Shown: positions 7,882 through 16,311, numbered from the stretch's first letter. The stretch is 55,642 nucleotides of DNA from DASZVN01 sp035547055 (GCA_035547055.1 DASZVN010000119.1:1-55642), one strand, 5' to 3'. A program made the numbers and translations. The notes: generated by a model not told the origin, from the letters alone.

Positions 7882-8670
7882 TCATCGCCCGGCGAAGACC
7901 GGGCGGCGTTTTTCCATGAAGGCGCGGCGGCCTTCCTTGTAGTCCTCGCTGCCGAGCGCCGCCGCGGCGGCAGCCTCGGCGGCAGCGAGGTTTCCGCCCG
8001 GGGCCGCGACCATGGCATCGACCGCGATCTTGGAGGCGGCGACGGTGAGCGGCGCGTTGTCCGCGATCATCGCGGTGCATTCGCCGACCGCCCGCTCCAG
8101 CTCCGCCCCCGGGACGATGCGGCCGACGAGGCCGATCTGGAGCGCTTCCGCGGCGCCGTAGCGGCGGGCGGTGAACAGGATCTCCTTGGCGTGGGCGGCG
8201 CCCACGGCGTCGAACAGCGCCTTCACCGAGCCCATCGGATAGGCCAGGCCGAGCCGGGCCGCCGGCACCGAGAAGACGGCGTCGTCCGCGGCGAAGCGGA
8301 GATCGCAGCCGAGCGCAAGGCCGACGCCGCCGCCGAAGCAATAGCCCCGGATCATCGCGATGGTCGGCTTCGGGAAGGTCTTGAGCGTCGAGTTGGCGTC
8401 GGTCGCGATGCGATTGTACTCGGCGATGGCGTCCTCGGTCGAACGCCGGCTCTCGAACTCGGAGATGTCGGCGCCGGAGGCGAACGCCTTGTCGCCGGCC
8501 CCGGTCAGCACCACCGCGCGGACCGCGGCATCGTCGCGGAACGCGCGCAGCGCCTCCGCCAGCCCCTGCCACATCGAGACGGAGACGGCGTTGCGCCGGG
8601 CCTGGTTGTCCAGCACCACCCAGCCCACCGCGCCCTCGCGCCGCGCGACCACCTTCCCCGGCTCTGCCAT
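7882..8670 (-). CDS. Crotonase-fold (enoyl-CoA hydratase/isomerase family) protein without the two hydratase glutamates
   Basis: A 262-residue crotonase superfamily protein that binds acyl-CoA. The oxyanion-hole segments FASGADISEF (about residues 63-72) and RGYCFGGGVGLALGCD (about 108-123) are intact. Aligned by eye to mammalian enoyl-CoA hydratase, Glu144 corresponds to Gly117 (GGGVG versus GGGCE) and Glu164 to Ala137 (SVPA versus GQPE). Ordinary water addition is therefore unlikely, and isomerase, hydrolase, decarboxylase or C-C lyase activity, all known in this fold, is more plausible. ATG at 8670 follows GGGGGACGA. A longer upstream frame runs into a family B repeat and is rejected. The first-gene position upstream of the FMN reductase suggests a small leftward unit linked to the CoA ligase and transporter nearby. 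Confidence 0.92.
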   Translation of the reverse strand: MAEPGKVVARREGAVGWVVLDNQARRNAVSVSMWQGLAEALRAFRDDAAVRAVVLTGAGDKAFASGADISEFESRRSTEDAIAEYNRIATDANSTLKTFPKPTIAMIRGYCFGGGVGLALGCDLRFAADDAVFSVPAARLGLAYPMGSVKALFDAVGAAHAKEILFTARRYGAAEALQIGLVGRIVPGAELERAVGECTAMIADNAPLTVAASKIAVDAMVAAPGGNLAAAEAAAAAALGSEDYKEGRRAFMEKRRPVFAGR

Positions 8671-8718
8671 CGCTCGTCCCCCGCTGTCCAATGCTCTTCC
8701 CACGCGAACCCGCCGGCT

Positions 8719-8817
8719 GTCATCCCGGAAGCGGCAAAGCCGCTGTCCGGGATCCGGCCGCCCGCGCGACATCGGCTCCCGGATCCCGGCTCTCCGCTAT
8801 GCTCCGGCCGGGATGAC
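8719..8817. repeat. Family B palindromic repeat, copy 2
   Basis: A 99-bp unit with GTCATCCCGG / CCGGGATGAC ends, in the opposite internal orientation to copies 1, 3 and 6. It occupies the divergent gap between the crotonase gene and the metallo-hydrolase gene. Confidence 0.85.
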
Positions 8818-8903
8818 AGACCCCGCTGGATGACCGGGACAAGCCCGGCCGGGACGGGCTACACCATCGCCGCGGAAACGGAAACCACCGGGAGGGCATC
8901 GCC

Positions 8904-9797
8904 ATGGGGGTGAAGATCGCGCTCGGCGGCATCGCCGTGCAGGAGGTCCAGGAGCTCGTCAATCCGAACGCGGATCCGTTCGGCCTCCTGACCCCGCTCG
9001 ACCGCGCCACCATGGACCGCCACGCGAGCTGGCTCGCGCCGCACTACTGGAACCCGGAGGCCGGCACGACGACCATCGTCATCCGCTCGTGGCTGCTCCG
9101 GACCGCCGAGCACACCATCCTGATCGACACCTGCTGCGGCAACGACAAGCCGCGCGACTTCCCGCCCGCCAACCAGTTGCACCAGCCCTATCTCGACCGC
9201 CTCGTCGCCGCGGGCGTGCGGCCCGAGGAGGTGGACTTCGTCATGTGCACCCACCTCCATGTCGACCATTGCGGCTGGAACACCCGGCTCGAGGGCGGGC
9301 GCTGGGTGCCGACCTTCCCCAACGCGCGCTACGTCATCGCGCAGGCCGAGTACGACGCCTGGAGCCGCGCTCCGGACGACCCCGCCCGCCCGACCCCGAT
9401 TGTCGGCGAGCCCGCGATCTTCCGGGACAGCGTGTTGCCGGTGGTCGAGGCGGGCCTGGCCGAGCTGGTCGACGGGCGCTTCTCGCCGGTCGCGGGCCTC
9501 ACCATCGAGCCGGCGGTCGGCCACAGCCCCGGCCATTCGCTGATCCGGGCCGAAAGCCGCGGCGTGACCGGCCTCTTCGTCGGCGACGCCCTGCACCACC
9601 CGATCCAGATCGTCGAGCCCACGGTCTCGACCCGCTTCTGCACCGACCCGGCGGCCGCGACCGCGACCCGCCGGCGGATCATGGCGGAATGCGCCGAGCA
9701 CAGCCATTGGCTGATCCCGGCCCATTTCGCCGACCCCGCCCTCGGCCGCATCGAGGCCAAGGGCGACGGCTTCGCCTTCCGCCCCGGGATGCCGTAA
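8904..9797 (+). CDS. Metallo-beta-lactamase-fold hydrolase
   Basis: A 297-residue MBL-fold protein. The dinuclear zinc motif HxHxDH reads THLHVDHCGWN at about residues 116-126, followed by GHSPGHS, an Asp ligand in FVGDALHH and the last His in LIPAHF. The overall organisation, including the long N-terminal segment before IDTCCGNDK, resembles the lactonase and methyl-parathion-hydrolase-like branch rather than antibiotic hydrolases. It is probably cytoplasmic, with no signal peptide. ATG at 8904 is preceded by GGGAGGG. It is the only rightward gene before prfA, separated by a family C repeat. The substrate is unknown. A lactone or ester in the neighbouring catabolic pathway is possible, as is quorum-signal lactone cleavage, but the sequence does not decide. 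Confidence 0.9.
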   Translation: MGVKIALGGIAVQEVQELVNPNADPFGLLTPLDRATMDRHASWLAPHYWNPEAGTTTIVIRSWLLRTAEHTILIDTCCGNDKPRDFPPANQLHQPYLDRLVAAGVRPEEVDFVMCTHLHVDHCGWNTRLEGGRWVPTFPNARYVIAQAEYDAWSRAPDDPARPTPIVGEPAIFRDSVLPVVEAGLAELVDGRFSPVAGLTIEPAVGHSPGHSLIRAESRGVTGLFVGDALHHPIQIVEPTVSTRFCTDPAAATATRRRIMAECAEHSHWLIPAHFADPALGRIEAKGDGFAFRPGMP

Positions 9798-9812
9798 AAG
9801 GCGGCCCTCTCC

Positions 9813-9902
9813 GTCATGGCCGGGCTTGTCCCGGCCATCCACGATTTTTTCGGCCGCGGCGCCGGTAAACTCGTGGATGCCGGGCCCAAGGCCGGGCATG
9901 AC
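9813..9902. repeat. Family C palindromic repeat, copy 1
   Basis: A 90-bp unit running from GTCATGGCCGGGCTTGTC to GGCCGGGCATGAC, with inner arms around ATCCACGA and TCGTGGAT. It lies between the metallo-hydrolase and prfA. A second copy is at 13093-13182. Confidence 0.85.
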
Positions 9903-9922
9903 GGCCCACGTTCTGGAACGAC

Positions 9923-11011
9923 ATGACGCTGCCGCTTGCCAAGCTGGAGACGCTGGTCCGCCGGTTCGAGACGATCGAGGCCGAGATGGCCGCGGGCGCC
10001 GATGGCGAGGCCGTGGTGCGCCTCGCCCGCGAGCGCGCCGAGATCGAGCCGGTGGTCGCCGCCTTCCGCGCCTGGCAGGACGCCAGGCACGAGGCGGCCG
10101 ACCTCGACGCCCTTCTCGCCGACCCCGCGACCGACCCCGACATGCGCACCCTCGCCGAGGAGGAACGCCCGGCGCTCGCCGGGCGCCTCGCGGCGCTGGA
10201 GCACGACATCCGCCTCGCGCTCCTGCCGCGCGACGCCGCCGACGCCCGCGGCGTCATCCTGGAGGTCCGCGCCGGCACCGGCGGCGACGAGGCGGCGCTG
10301 TTCGCGGGCGACCTCTTCCGCATGTACCAGCGCTATGCCGAAAGCCGCGGCTGGACGGTCGAGGTGCTGTCGCTCAGCGAAGGCACCGCGGGCGGCTTCA
10401 AGGAGATCGTCGCCCAGATCGACGGCGCCGGCGTCTATGCCGAGCTGAAATACGAATCCGGCGTCCACCGGGTCCAGCGGGTGCCGGCGACCGAGGCCTC
10501 CGGGCGGATCCACACCTCGGCGGCGACCGTCGCCGTGCTGCCCAAGGTCGAGGAGATCGACTTCGCGCTGAACGAGGGCGAGCTCCGCTTCGACGTGTTC
10601 CGCGCCTCCGGCGCCGGCGGCCAGCACGTCAACAAGACCGAGTCCGCGGTGCGCGTCACCCATATCCCGACCGGGATCGCCGTCGCCGTGCAGGACGAGC
10701 GCTCGCAGCACAAGAACAAGGCGCGCGCGCTGTCGCTGCTGCGCGCCCGCCTCTACGACATCGAGCGCGAGCGCCAGGCCTCGGCCCGCGCCGCCGACCG
10801 CCGCGGCCAGGTCGGCTCGGGCGACCGCTCCGAGCGCATCCGCACCTACAACTTCCCGCAGGGCCGGGTCACCGACCACCGCATCGGCCTCACCCTGCAC
10901 AAGCTGCCGCAGATCCTGGAAGGCACAGGGCTGGGCGAGCTGGTCCAGGCGCTGGTCACCGAGAACCAGGCGCGACTTCTCGCCGCGGCGGCCGAGGGCG
11001 CGCCGGCATGA
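9923..11011 (+). CDS. prfA: Peptide chain release factor 1
   Basis: A 362-residue class I release factor that recognises UAA and UAG at the ribosomal A site and triggers peptidyl-tRNA hydrolysis. The stop-codon reading motif PAT (in RVPATEASGR, about residue 188) identifies RF1 rather than RF2. The catalytic GGQ in GAGGQHVNKTESAVR lies at about 231-233. Length is normal. The stop overlaps the ATG of prmC (ATGA), so the methylase that modifies this GGQ glutamine is translationally coupled to its substrate. The start ATG at 9923 follows GGAACGAC. Confidence 0.98.
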   Translation: MTLPLAKLETLVRRFETIEAEMAAGADGEAVVRLARERAEIEPVVAAFRAWQDARHEAADLDALLADPATDPDMRTLAEEERPALAGRLAALEHDIRLALLPRDAADARGVILEVRAGTGGDEAALFAGDLFRMYQRYAESRGWTVEVLSLSEGTAGGFKEIVAQIDGAGVYAELKYESGVHRVQRVPATEASGRIHTSAATVAVLPKVEEIDFALNEGELRFDVFRASGAGGQHVNKTESAVRVTHIPTGIAVAVQDERSQHKNKARALSLLRARLYDIERERQASARAADRRGQVGSGDRSERIRTYNFPQGRVTDHRIGLTLHKLPQILEGTGLGELVQALVTENQARLLAAAAEGAPA

Positions 11012-11904
11012 CGTTTCCGCCCGGCGGACGCATGGCCGCACTCCGGGCCGTCGCCGCCGCGTTCCGCGAGGCCGGCCTCGCGACGCCCGAGCTCGACGCC
11101 CGGGCGCTGCTGCTCCACGCCACCGGGCTGACGGTGGAGGCGCTGGTGGCGGCACCGGACGCGCCGCTGCCGGCCGCCGCAGCCGCAGCGCTTGCTGAAG
11201 CGGCGGCGCGGCGGCGGGCAGGCGAGCCGGTGGCGCGGATCGTCGGCACCAGGGAGTTCTGGGGCCAGCCGTTCCGGCTCGGCCCGGCGACGCTGGTGCC
11301 GCGGCCGGAGACCGAGACCGTGGTCGAGGCCGCGATGGCGGCGCTCGGCCCGGCCGTCGCCTCGCGGCAGCTCCGGCTGCTCGACCTCGGCACCGGCAGC
11401 GGTGCCATCCTGTTGGCGTTGCTCGGCGAATATCCGCTGGCCTCGGGCCTCGGGGTCGACCGCGCCGAAGACGCGCTCCGGATCGCCCGCGACAATGCCG
11501 CGCGCCTCGGCCTCGGCGCCCGTGCCGCCTTCTTCGCCGGCGACTGGGCGGCGGCGATCGACGCCCGTTTCGACCTCGTCGTCGCCAACCCGCCTTACGT
11601 CGAGACCGCGGCGATCGCGGCGCTGGCGCCGGAGGTCGCGCGGCACGACCCGGCGCTCGCGCTCGACGGCGGTGCCGACGGCCTCGACGCCTATCGCGCC
11701 ATCGCCGCCGCGGCGCCGGCGCTGCTGGACCCGGACGGCGCGCTCGTGATCGAGCTCGGCGCCGGACAGGAGGCGCCGGTCGCCGCGCTGATGGCGGCCG
11801 CCGGACTCGCCGCGGCAGGCCCGGCGCGGCCCGATCTCGCGGGCATCCCGCGGGCGCTTTCGCTGCGGCTGCGAATTTCCCCTTGGAAAATCGACAGGGA
11901 ATGA
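11008..11904 (+). CDS. prmC: Release factor glutamine N5-methyltransferase
   Basis: A 298-residue SAM-dependent methyltransferase that methylates the glutamine of the release-factor GGQ loop. The N-terminal helical domain carries the ARALLLHATGL region, with REFWGQPF near residue 85. The SAM-binding strand LLDLGTGSGAILLALL is near 128-143, and the signature NPPY that holds the target glutamine lies at about 194-197. An alternative start at about 11032 (MAALRAV) would shorten it, but the ATGA overlap with prfA favours 11008. The gene ends 282 bp before the DUF4167 gene, with which it keeps a neighbourhood commonly seen in Hyphomicrobiales. Confidence 0.97.
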   Translation: MTFPPGGRMAALRAVAAAFREAGLATPELDARALLLHATGLTVEALVAAPDAPLPAAAAAALAEAAARRRAGEPVARIVGTREFWGQPFRLGPATLVPRPETETVVEAAMAALGPAVASRQLRLLDLGTGSGAILLALLGEYPLASGLGVDRAEDALRIARDNAARLGLGARAAFFAGDWAAAIDARFDLVVANPPYVETAAIAALAPEVARHDPALALDGGADGLDAYRAIAAAAPALLDPDGALVIELGAGQEAPVAALMAAAGLAAAGPARPDLAGIPRALSLRLRISPWKIDRE

Positions 11905-11911
11905 TTAGCTT
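11883..11911 (+). promoter_or_regulatory. Weak candidate promoter for the DUF4167 leader
   Basis: TTGGAA (11883-11888), a 17-bp spacer and TAGCTT (11906-11911) overlap the end of prmC in the most A/T-rich stretch of the gap. The match to consensus is only moderate. It would give a leader of about 270 nt. Confidence 0.25.
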
Positions 11912-12108
11912 TTCGGGCTGAGACTGGTTGCCGGGCGCGCCGCTGCCATCAGAGCGCGGTGCGGGAGCGGACGGAGGGGGGACTCCGGCCAGCGGCGGCC
12001 ACGCAGGATTTACGCCATTGCGAGCATGGACGCCGGTGCCGCCGGCGAGCGTGCGGGTGGCAAGGTTCGCGCCGCGGCGGCGGCACGACGAAGGTCTGCG
12101 GTCGAAGG

Positions 12109-12150
12109 CCCGGCGCGCGATGAGGCGCGCGGGAGCCGACCGCGGGCTCC
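12109..12150 (+). promoter_or_regulatory. Two adjacent hairpins in the 5' leader of the DUF4167 gene
   Basis: Hairpin 1 has stem CCC-(G bulge)-GCGCGC (12109-12118) pairing with GCGCGCGGG (12125-12133) around a GATGAG loop. Hairpin 2 has GGAGCC (12132-12137) pairing with GGCTCC (12145-12150). The stems touch at 12132-12133, so their outermost pairs compete. They sit 36 nt before the start codon in a 282-nt non-coding stretch, as expected for a structured or autoregulated leader RNA. No known riboswitch was recognised. Confidence 0.4.
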
Positions 12151-12186
12151 AGGGGCAACAAGCAACGCGAAGAACCGAAAGACGCC

Positions 12187-13068
12187 ATGAGGCAAGGACA
12201 GTCCAAGCGCTCGCGCGGTCGCAGCCGCAGCAAGAGCTCCAATCCGCTCAGCCGGACCTATGAATCGAACGGGCCGGACGTGAAGATCCGCGGCACCGCC
12301 GCGCATATCGCCGACAAATACGTCCAGCTTGCCCGCGACGCCCAGTCGTCCGGCGATCCGGTGGCGGCGGAAAGCTATTTCCAGCACGCCGAGCACTATT
12401 ATCGGCTGCTCGCGGCAGCCCAGCCGCCGTTCCAGACCTATCCCGGCTTCACCCGCGCCGACCAGGACGACCTCGACGGCGAGGAGGAGGATTTCGAGGG
12501 CGGCGGCGAGGACGGGCCGATGCCGGTCGACGCCGCCCAGCCCGCGGCGCCCTATCTCCAGGACCAGCCTCCGCGCGAGGACGGGCGGGGCGAGCGCCGC
12601 TTCGAGGGTCGCAACGGCGAGCGGCGGTTCGAGGACCGCGGCGAGCGCCGGGACAATCGCGACGACCAGCGCCGCTTCGACAACAACCGCGACTACCAGC
12701 CGCGCGAGCCGCGCCGCGAGCGGCCGGAGGATCGCGAGCGCGACCCTGGCGAGCGCGGCGACAATGGTGGCGGCCGCTATCCCCGCCGCGAGCGCTACGA
12801 GCCCGCCGGCGAAGCCGAGGGGCATGACGCGCTGCCGGCCTTCATCACCGGTGGCGGCGCACCGGCGGAAGAGCGTGGCGAAAACGCCGAGCGCGCCGAG
12901 AACGGCACCCGCTACGCCGGCCGCGGCCGGCGCCGCCGCTACGGCAACCGCTTTGGCCGCGACGGCGAGCAGGCCCCCGCGGGCGACAACGGCGCCGCCC
13001 ACGCCGAGGGAGGCCAGGGCGGCGGCAGCGCCGATTTCGCGCCGCCGGAGCCCGCCGCGGGCGAGTGA
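12187..13068 (+). CDS. DUF4167 domain protein, probable RNA-associated, with Arg/Asp/Glu-rich low-complexity tail
   Basis: A 293-residue alphaproteobacterial protein. Residues about 1-85 are the conserved DUF4167 domain: a basic SKRSRGRSRSK opening, then NPLSRTYESNGPDVKIRG, two helices (HIADKYVQLARDAQSSGD and YFQHAEHYYRLL) and QPPFQTYP. After an acidic patch (LDGEEEDFEGG) the rest is disordered, with repeated RRF, RGERR, DNRD and YPRRERYEP blocks resembling RNA-binding RGG/RD tracts. The family function is not established, and cytoplasmic RNA or ribosome association is inferred from composition. The long structured leader and the position after prfA-prmC fit a link to translation. The start ATG at 12187 gives the family N-terminus. 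Confidence 0.92.
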   Translation: MRQGQSKRSRGRSRSKSSNPLSRTYESNGPDVKIRGTAAHIADKYVQLARDAQSSGDPVAAESYFQHAEHYYRLLAAAQPPFQTYPGFTRADQDDLDGEEEDFEGGGEDGPMPVDAAQPAAPYLQDQPPREDGRGERRFEGRNGERRFEDRGERRDNRDDQRRFDNNRDYQPREPRRERPEDRERDPGERGDNGGGRYPRRERYEPAGEAEGHDALPAFITGGGAPAEERGENAERAENGTRYAGRGRRRRYGNRFGRDGEQAPAGDNGAAHAEGGQGGGSADFAPPEPAAGE

Positions 13069-13092
13069 TCCGGCGCGGCAGCGTCGCCCTTC

Positions 13093-13182
13093 GTCATGGC
13101 CGGGCTCGTCCCGGCCATGTGCGTCTTTCTTCGGACGGCATGGCCGCCGACGCGTGGATGCCCGACCCGAGGCGGGCGTGAC
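13093..13182. repeat. Family C palindromic repeat, copy 2
   Basis: A 90-bp unit from GTCATGGCCGGGCTCGTC to GGCGGGCGTGAC, more diverged in the centre than the copy at 9813. It fills the convergent gap between the DUF4167 gene and the leftward MetE-like gene and may terminate both. Confidence 0.8.
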
Positions 13183-13202
13183 GCGTCAACGCGGCCGGTC
13201 GA

Positions 13203-14357
13203 TCAGCCCCACATTTCCTTCGTCGCGCGGCGGGCGCCTTCGGCGAGCGCCTCGAACTTGGCCCACACGATCTCGGGCTCGATCTCCGGGCGCTGCCCGA
13301 TGCGCGGCGTCGAGGCGAAGCCGCAGTCGGTGCTCGCGATCACGCGCTCGCGCCCGACCACCCTGGCGAAGCGGAGGATGCGCTCGGCGACGAGGTCGGG
13401 GTGCTCGACGATCACCGAGGCGTGGGTGATGCAGCCCGGCAGCAGCACCTTGCCCTCGGGCAGCTTCACCTCCTCCCAGATCCGCCACTCGTGCTCGTGG
13501 CGCGGGTTGCCGAACTCGAACGAATAGGCGCCGGCATTGATCGTGACGATCAGGTCGGCGAGGTGCTTCATCTCGAAGTCGCTGGTGCGCGGCCCGATAT
13601 TGATGCCGTAGCAGGTGTGGTGGCGGACGCGCTCGGGCGGAATGTTGCGGAGCGCGTGGTTCAGCGCCGCGATGCGGCCGCGCGCCCAGGTCCGGGTTTC
13701 CTCGACCGTCGCCCCGGGGCTCATCATGTGGTGCATGGCGAGGCGGGGATCGTCGACCTGGAGGTCGAAGCCGGCGGCGACGATCGCCTCGTACTCGGTG
13801 CGGAGCGCCTCGGCGCAGGCGTAGAGGTGCTCCTCGTCGCTCCTGTAGTAGCGGTTCTCCATCATGCCCGAGAGGCTCGCCGGCGACAGCGAGGGCAGGA
13901 ACGCCCCGACCGGCGAGCGGCCGGCCAGCGCCGCCTTCAGATTGTCGATGTCGGTCTGGACCGAGGCCTGGCCGGTATAGGAGAGCGGCCCGGTGCAGGC
14001 GAAGGCCGGCCGCGACGAGCCGGCATGGACGCCGTCGGGGTAGAAGGCGGGGAAGGCGACGTTCTCGCGGGTCTTGACGACGCCGGGCGGCGGCGTGATC
14101 GCCGTGACCCCCGCGAGCCGCTCGACCGCGTAGAGCTGGAAGCTCTTCTTCGACTGCTCGCCGTCGCTGACGACGTCGACGCCGAGGTCGATCTGGCGGG
14201 CGACGACGTCCTTGACCGCCTGGCGCGTATCGCGCGCGAGCGCGGCCGCCTCCTCAGGCTTCCGCGAGACGATCAGCGCCGTCAGCGCGTCCGGCCGCGG
14301 CAGGCTGCCGGTGTGGGTCGTCACGATGCGCCGGCGGCGCTCCTCGGCAAGCGACAT
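13203..14357 (-). CDS. Core-MetE-like (cobalamin-independent methionine synthase C-terminal family) protein, paralog 1
   Basis: A 384-residue protein with the catalytic barrel of MetE (UROD/MetE-like fold) but without the N-terminal half of the 750-residue enzyme. It opens with TTHTGSLPRPDAL, as in the family. All four zinc ligands are present: HTC at about residues 247-249, Glu in YSFEFGN near 281 and Cys in STDCGFAS near 345. A zinc-activated thiol is thus the expected methyl acceptor or donor. Such short proteins include folate-independent methionine synthases and coenzyme M-type transferases, and many are uncharacterised. ATG at 14357 has AAAGG 7 nt upstream, and a GTG 24 bp further out is possible. 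It is the last gene of the leftward unit with a binding protein and Rieske oxygenase, which suggests methyl removal or transfer in a degradation pathway (inference). Confidence 0.88.
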   Translation of the reverse strand: MSLAEERRRRIVTTHTGSLPRPDALTALIVSRKPEEAAALARDTRQAVKDVVARQIDLGVDVVSDGEQSKKSFQLYAVERLAGVTAITPPPGVVKTRENVAFPAFYPDGVHAGSSRPAFACTGPLSYTGQASVQTDIDNLKAALAGRSPVGAFLPSLSPASLSGMMENRYYRSDEEHLYACAEALRTEYEAIVAAGFDLQVDDPRLAMHHMMSPGATVEETRTWARGRIAALNHALRNIPPERVRHHTCYGINIGPRTSDFEMKHLADLIVTINAGAYSFEFGNPRHEHEWRIWEEVKLPEGKVLLPGCITHASVIVEHPDLVAERILRFARVVGRERVIASTDCGFASTPRIGQRPEIEPEIVWAKFEALAEGARRATKEMWG

Positions 14358-14389
14358 GGGGAAGCCTTTCGGATTGAGCACGATCGGTT

Positions 14390-14486
14390 GTCATCCCGGC
14401 CGAAGCGAAGCGGAGCGCCGGGATCCGGGGTAGGCACGACGCTTGACCCGGAGCCCGGATCGCGGCTTCGCCGCGTCCGGGATGAC
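14390..14486. repeat. Family B palindromic repeat, copy 3
   Basis: A 97-bp unit with GTCATCCCGG / CCGGGATGAC ends, placed between the Rieske beta gene and the MetE-like gene within the presumed operon. Confidence 0.85.
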
Positions 14487-14508
14487 GGGGAGCGGATGGA
14501 ACCCGCCA

Positions 14509-14979
14509 TCACAGCGGGAGGGCGAGCAGGGTGTCGATGCGGGCGCTGTCGCAGACGACGATGCGCTCCGCGAGGCGGGCGTCGCTGCCGTCGAGGCGCC
14601 AGCGGTCGAGATATTTTCCGGACGCGAAGATGTCGGTGGTGCCGTCGCGCATGATGCGGAGCACCAGGAACGCCGTCTCGCTCGCCGTGCCGCCCTCGCC
14701 CGCCTGGCCGATCAGCGGCGCGCCGAGGATGTGGCGGTAGCTCTGGCGCTCGTAGATGTTGGCCTCGCGCAGCGCCGAGACGCGATCCCGCAGCATGCCG
14801 GGCGAATTGGCGAAGAGGAGGCCCGCCTCGAGGCCGTCGCGAAAATCGGCGGCGGTGGTGATCTTGTAGAGGCAGGGGTCGGCGAAGAAGGCCGGCCAGT
14901 CCTCCAGCCGGTCGTCGTCGATCGCGCGCGCCTGCGCCGCCTGGGCATGCAGGATGCGGTGGAAGACGTCGTCGGCCAT
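14509..14979 (-). CDS. Aromatic-ring-hydroxylating dioxygenase beta subunit (NTF2/SnoaL-like fold)
   Basis: A 156-residue small subunit of Rieske non-heme iron oxygenases, forming alpha3beta3 complexes with a structural role. It has the typical pattern: early helix (VFHRILHAQAAQARAIDDDRLEDW), then PAFFADPCLYKITTA, a central YERQSYRHILGAP and the late LRIMRDGTTDIFASGKYLDRW. The start ATG at 14979 lies 11 bp after the alpha-subunit stop, so the two subunits are cotranscribed. The beta subunit resembles those of anthranilate- and benzoate-type dioxygenases. No reductase or ferredoxin gene is adjacent in the window. Confidence 0.9.
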   Translation of the reverse strand: MADDVFHRILHAQAAQARAIDDDRLEDWPAFFADPCLYKITTAADFRDGLEAGLLFANSPGMLRDRVSALREANIYERQSYRHILGAPLIGQAGEGGTASETAFLVLRIMRDGTTDIFASGKYLDRWRLDGSDARLAERIVVCDSARIDTLLALPL

Positions 14980-14990
14980 GCGGGCGGCGC

Positions 14991-16232
14991 TCAGAGCTGC
15001 ATCAGGTTGCGATAAGCCTTCCAGAAGCCGCGGACCGAGGCCTCGGTGACCCGGCTCTCGCTGCTCGCCGCGTCGTGGCCGCCCATCTCGATCACCGACA
15101 TCGCGTCCGGCGCCCCGGCGGTCGCGCGCTGGATGAAGCCGCCGACGCAGCCGTCCTCCATCGAGACGTAGCCCGCCGGACCGACCAGGTTGGCCTGCTT
15201 GACCCGAACGAGGCGCTGCTCCGGCGTGTCGTTCGCGAAGCCGAGCAGCGTCCAGTTGAGGTCGGTGCGCTCGGTGGTGCGCGGCACCACCTGGCGCACC
15301 GCGATCGCGTTCTGGATCTGCTGCAGCACGAAGGTCGGGAATACCGAGAGGATCTGCAGCGTGATGTCGTCGTCGAACTCCTCGAAGCCGTGCAGGATCG
15401 ACGGGTCGGCGAGGCGATACTGCCCCTCGGAGCGGAGCTTCTCGTCGGCGTATTCGCCGCCCCGCTCGGCGGCGCGGTCGATCGCGGAATAGCTGACGTG
15501 GTGGCCGCCGGATCGGTCGACGATGATCTCGCCCTTCATCGACAGGCGGTTGAGCTGAAAGGTCGTGAAGAACAGGTGCAGGATCGAGGCGTGGTAGGAG
15601 TCCTTGACGTTCTCGACGTAGAGCTTCCAGTTCGCCGGCAGCACCTGGGTGTAGCGGCCGATCACCACCGGGCGGCGGCCCTCCAGCACCCGGCCGATGC
15701 GCGCGACGATCTCCGGGCCGAGATAGTCCTCGAGCGGCGGCGTCTCCGCGGCGAAGGTGCCGAACACGAGGCCGTGCAGGGTCGCGGTGCGGAGCTTGCG
15801 CGGGTGGTGGTCCTCGAGGCGGAACTCCGCCGGCATCCCGCCCTTGCCGCCGATGCCGCGGCGGAAGGCGACGCCGGTGAGGTCGCCCTCGAGGTTGTAG
15901 GTCCAGCCGTGATAGACGCAACTGAACGACTTGGCCTGCCCGCGGTCCTCGAGGCTGATGAGCGCGCCGCGATGGGCGCAGCGGTTCTCGAAGGCGTGGA
16001 TCTGCCCGTCGCCGCCGCGGGTGACGATGACCGGCACGTCGCCGACGACGGTACAGCGGAAGCTGCCGGGCTCCGGCAGCTCGGTTTCGAGGCAGAGATA
16101 GTTCCAGGTCGGGCCCTGGAAGATCGCCCGCTGCTCGGCGGCGTAGACGTCGGCGTCCTGGAACACCCGGTAGGGCACGCGGGTCAGCGTCTGCGGCCAC
16201 GCCCCGCGCACGGCGCCTTCACTCATCGCCAC
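14991..16232 (-). CDS. Rieske non-heme iron oxygenase alpha subunit
   Basis: A 413-residue catalytic subunit. The Rieske [2Fe-2S] ligands are Cys85-x-His87 and Cys105-x2-His108 (CAHRG and SCVYHGW). The mononuclear iron site has the NVKDSYHASILH block near residues 206-217 with the expected Asp and two His. Members insert O2 into aromatic rings or demethylate N- and O-methyl groups. The size and N-terminus (VPYRVFQDADVYAAEQRAIF) fit the benzoate/anthranilate-like group. GTG at 16232 has AAGGAG 8 nt upstream, and ATG at 16226 is the alternative. Placed between an orphan Liv-type binding protein and the beta subunit plus MetE-like protein, it probably attacks an imported aromatic or methylated compound (inference). 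The electron donor must be encoded elsewhere. Confidence 0.93.
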   Translation of the reverse strand: MAMSEGAVRGAWPQTLTRVPYRVFQDADVYAAEQRAIFQGPTWNYLCLETELPEPGSFRCTVVGDVPVIVTRGGDGQIHAFENRCAHRGALISLEDRGQAKSFSCVYHGWTYNLEGDLTGVAFRRGIGGKGGMPAEFRLEDHHPRKLRTATLHGLVFGTFAAETPPLEDYLGPEIVARIGRVLEGRRPVVIGRYTQVLPANWKLYVENVKDSYHASILHLFFTTFQLNRLSMKGEIIVDRSGGHHVSYSAIDRAAERGGEYADEKLRSEGQYRLADPSILHGFEEFDDDITLQILSVFPTFVLQQIQNAIAVRQVVPRTTERTDLNWTLLGFANDTPEQRLVRVKQANLVGPAGYVSMEDGCVGGFIQRATAGAPDAMSVIEMGGHDAASSESRVTEASVRGFWKAYRNLMQL

Positions 16233-16311
16233 CGGCCACGCTCCTTGCGGAATCGGCGGCCATGAAGGTGCGCGCGGCCGGACCTGTCAAGGTCGGCTCA
16301 CGAGCGCGGCG

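Noticed and set aside
8671..8772. Upstream extension of the crotonase ORF
   Set aside because: It runs into the family B repeat, while ATG 8670 has a good ribosome-binding site and the family N-terminus.
11928..12263. 111-residue ORF between prmC and DUF4167
   Set aside because: It overlaps the DUF4167 start, has no ribosome-binding site, and its composition is that of a shadow frame.
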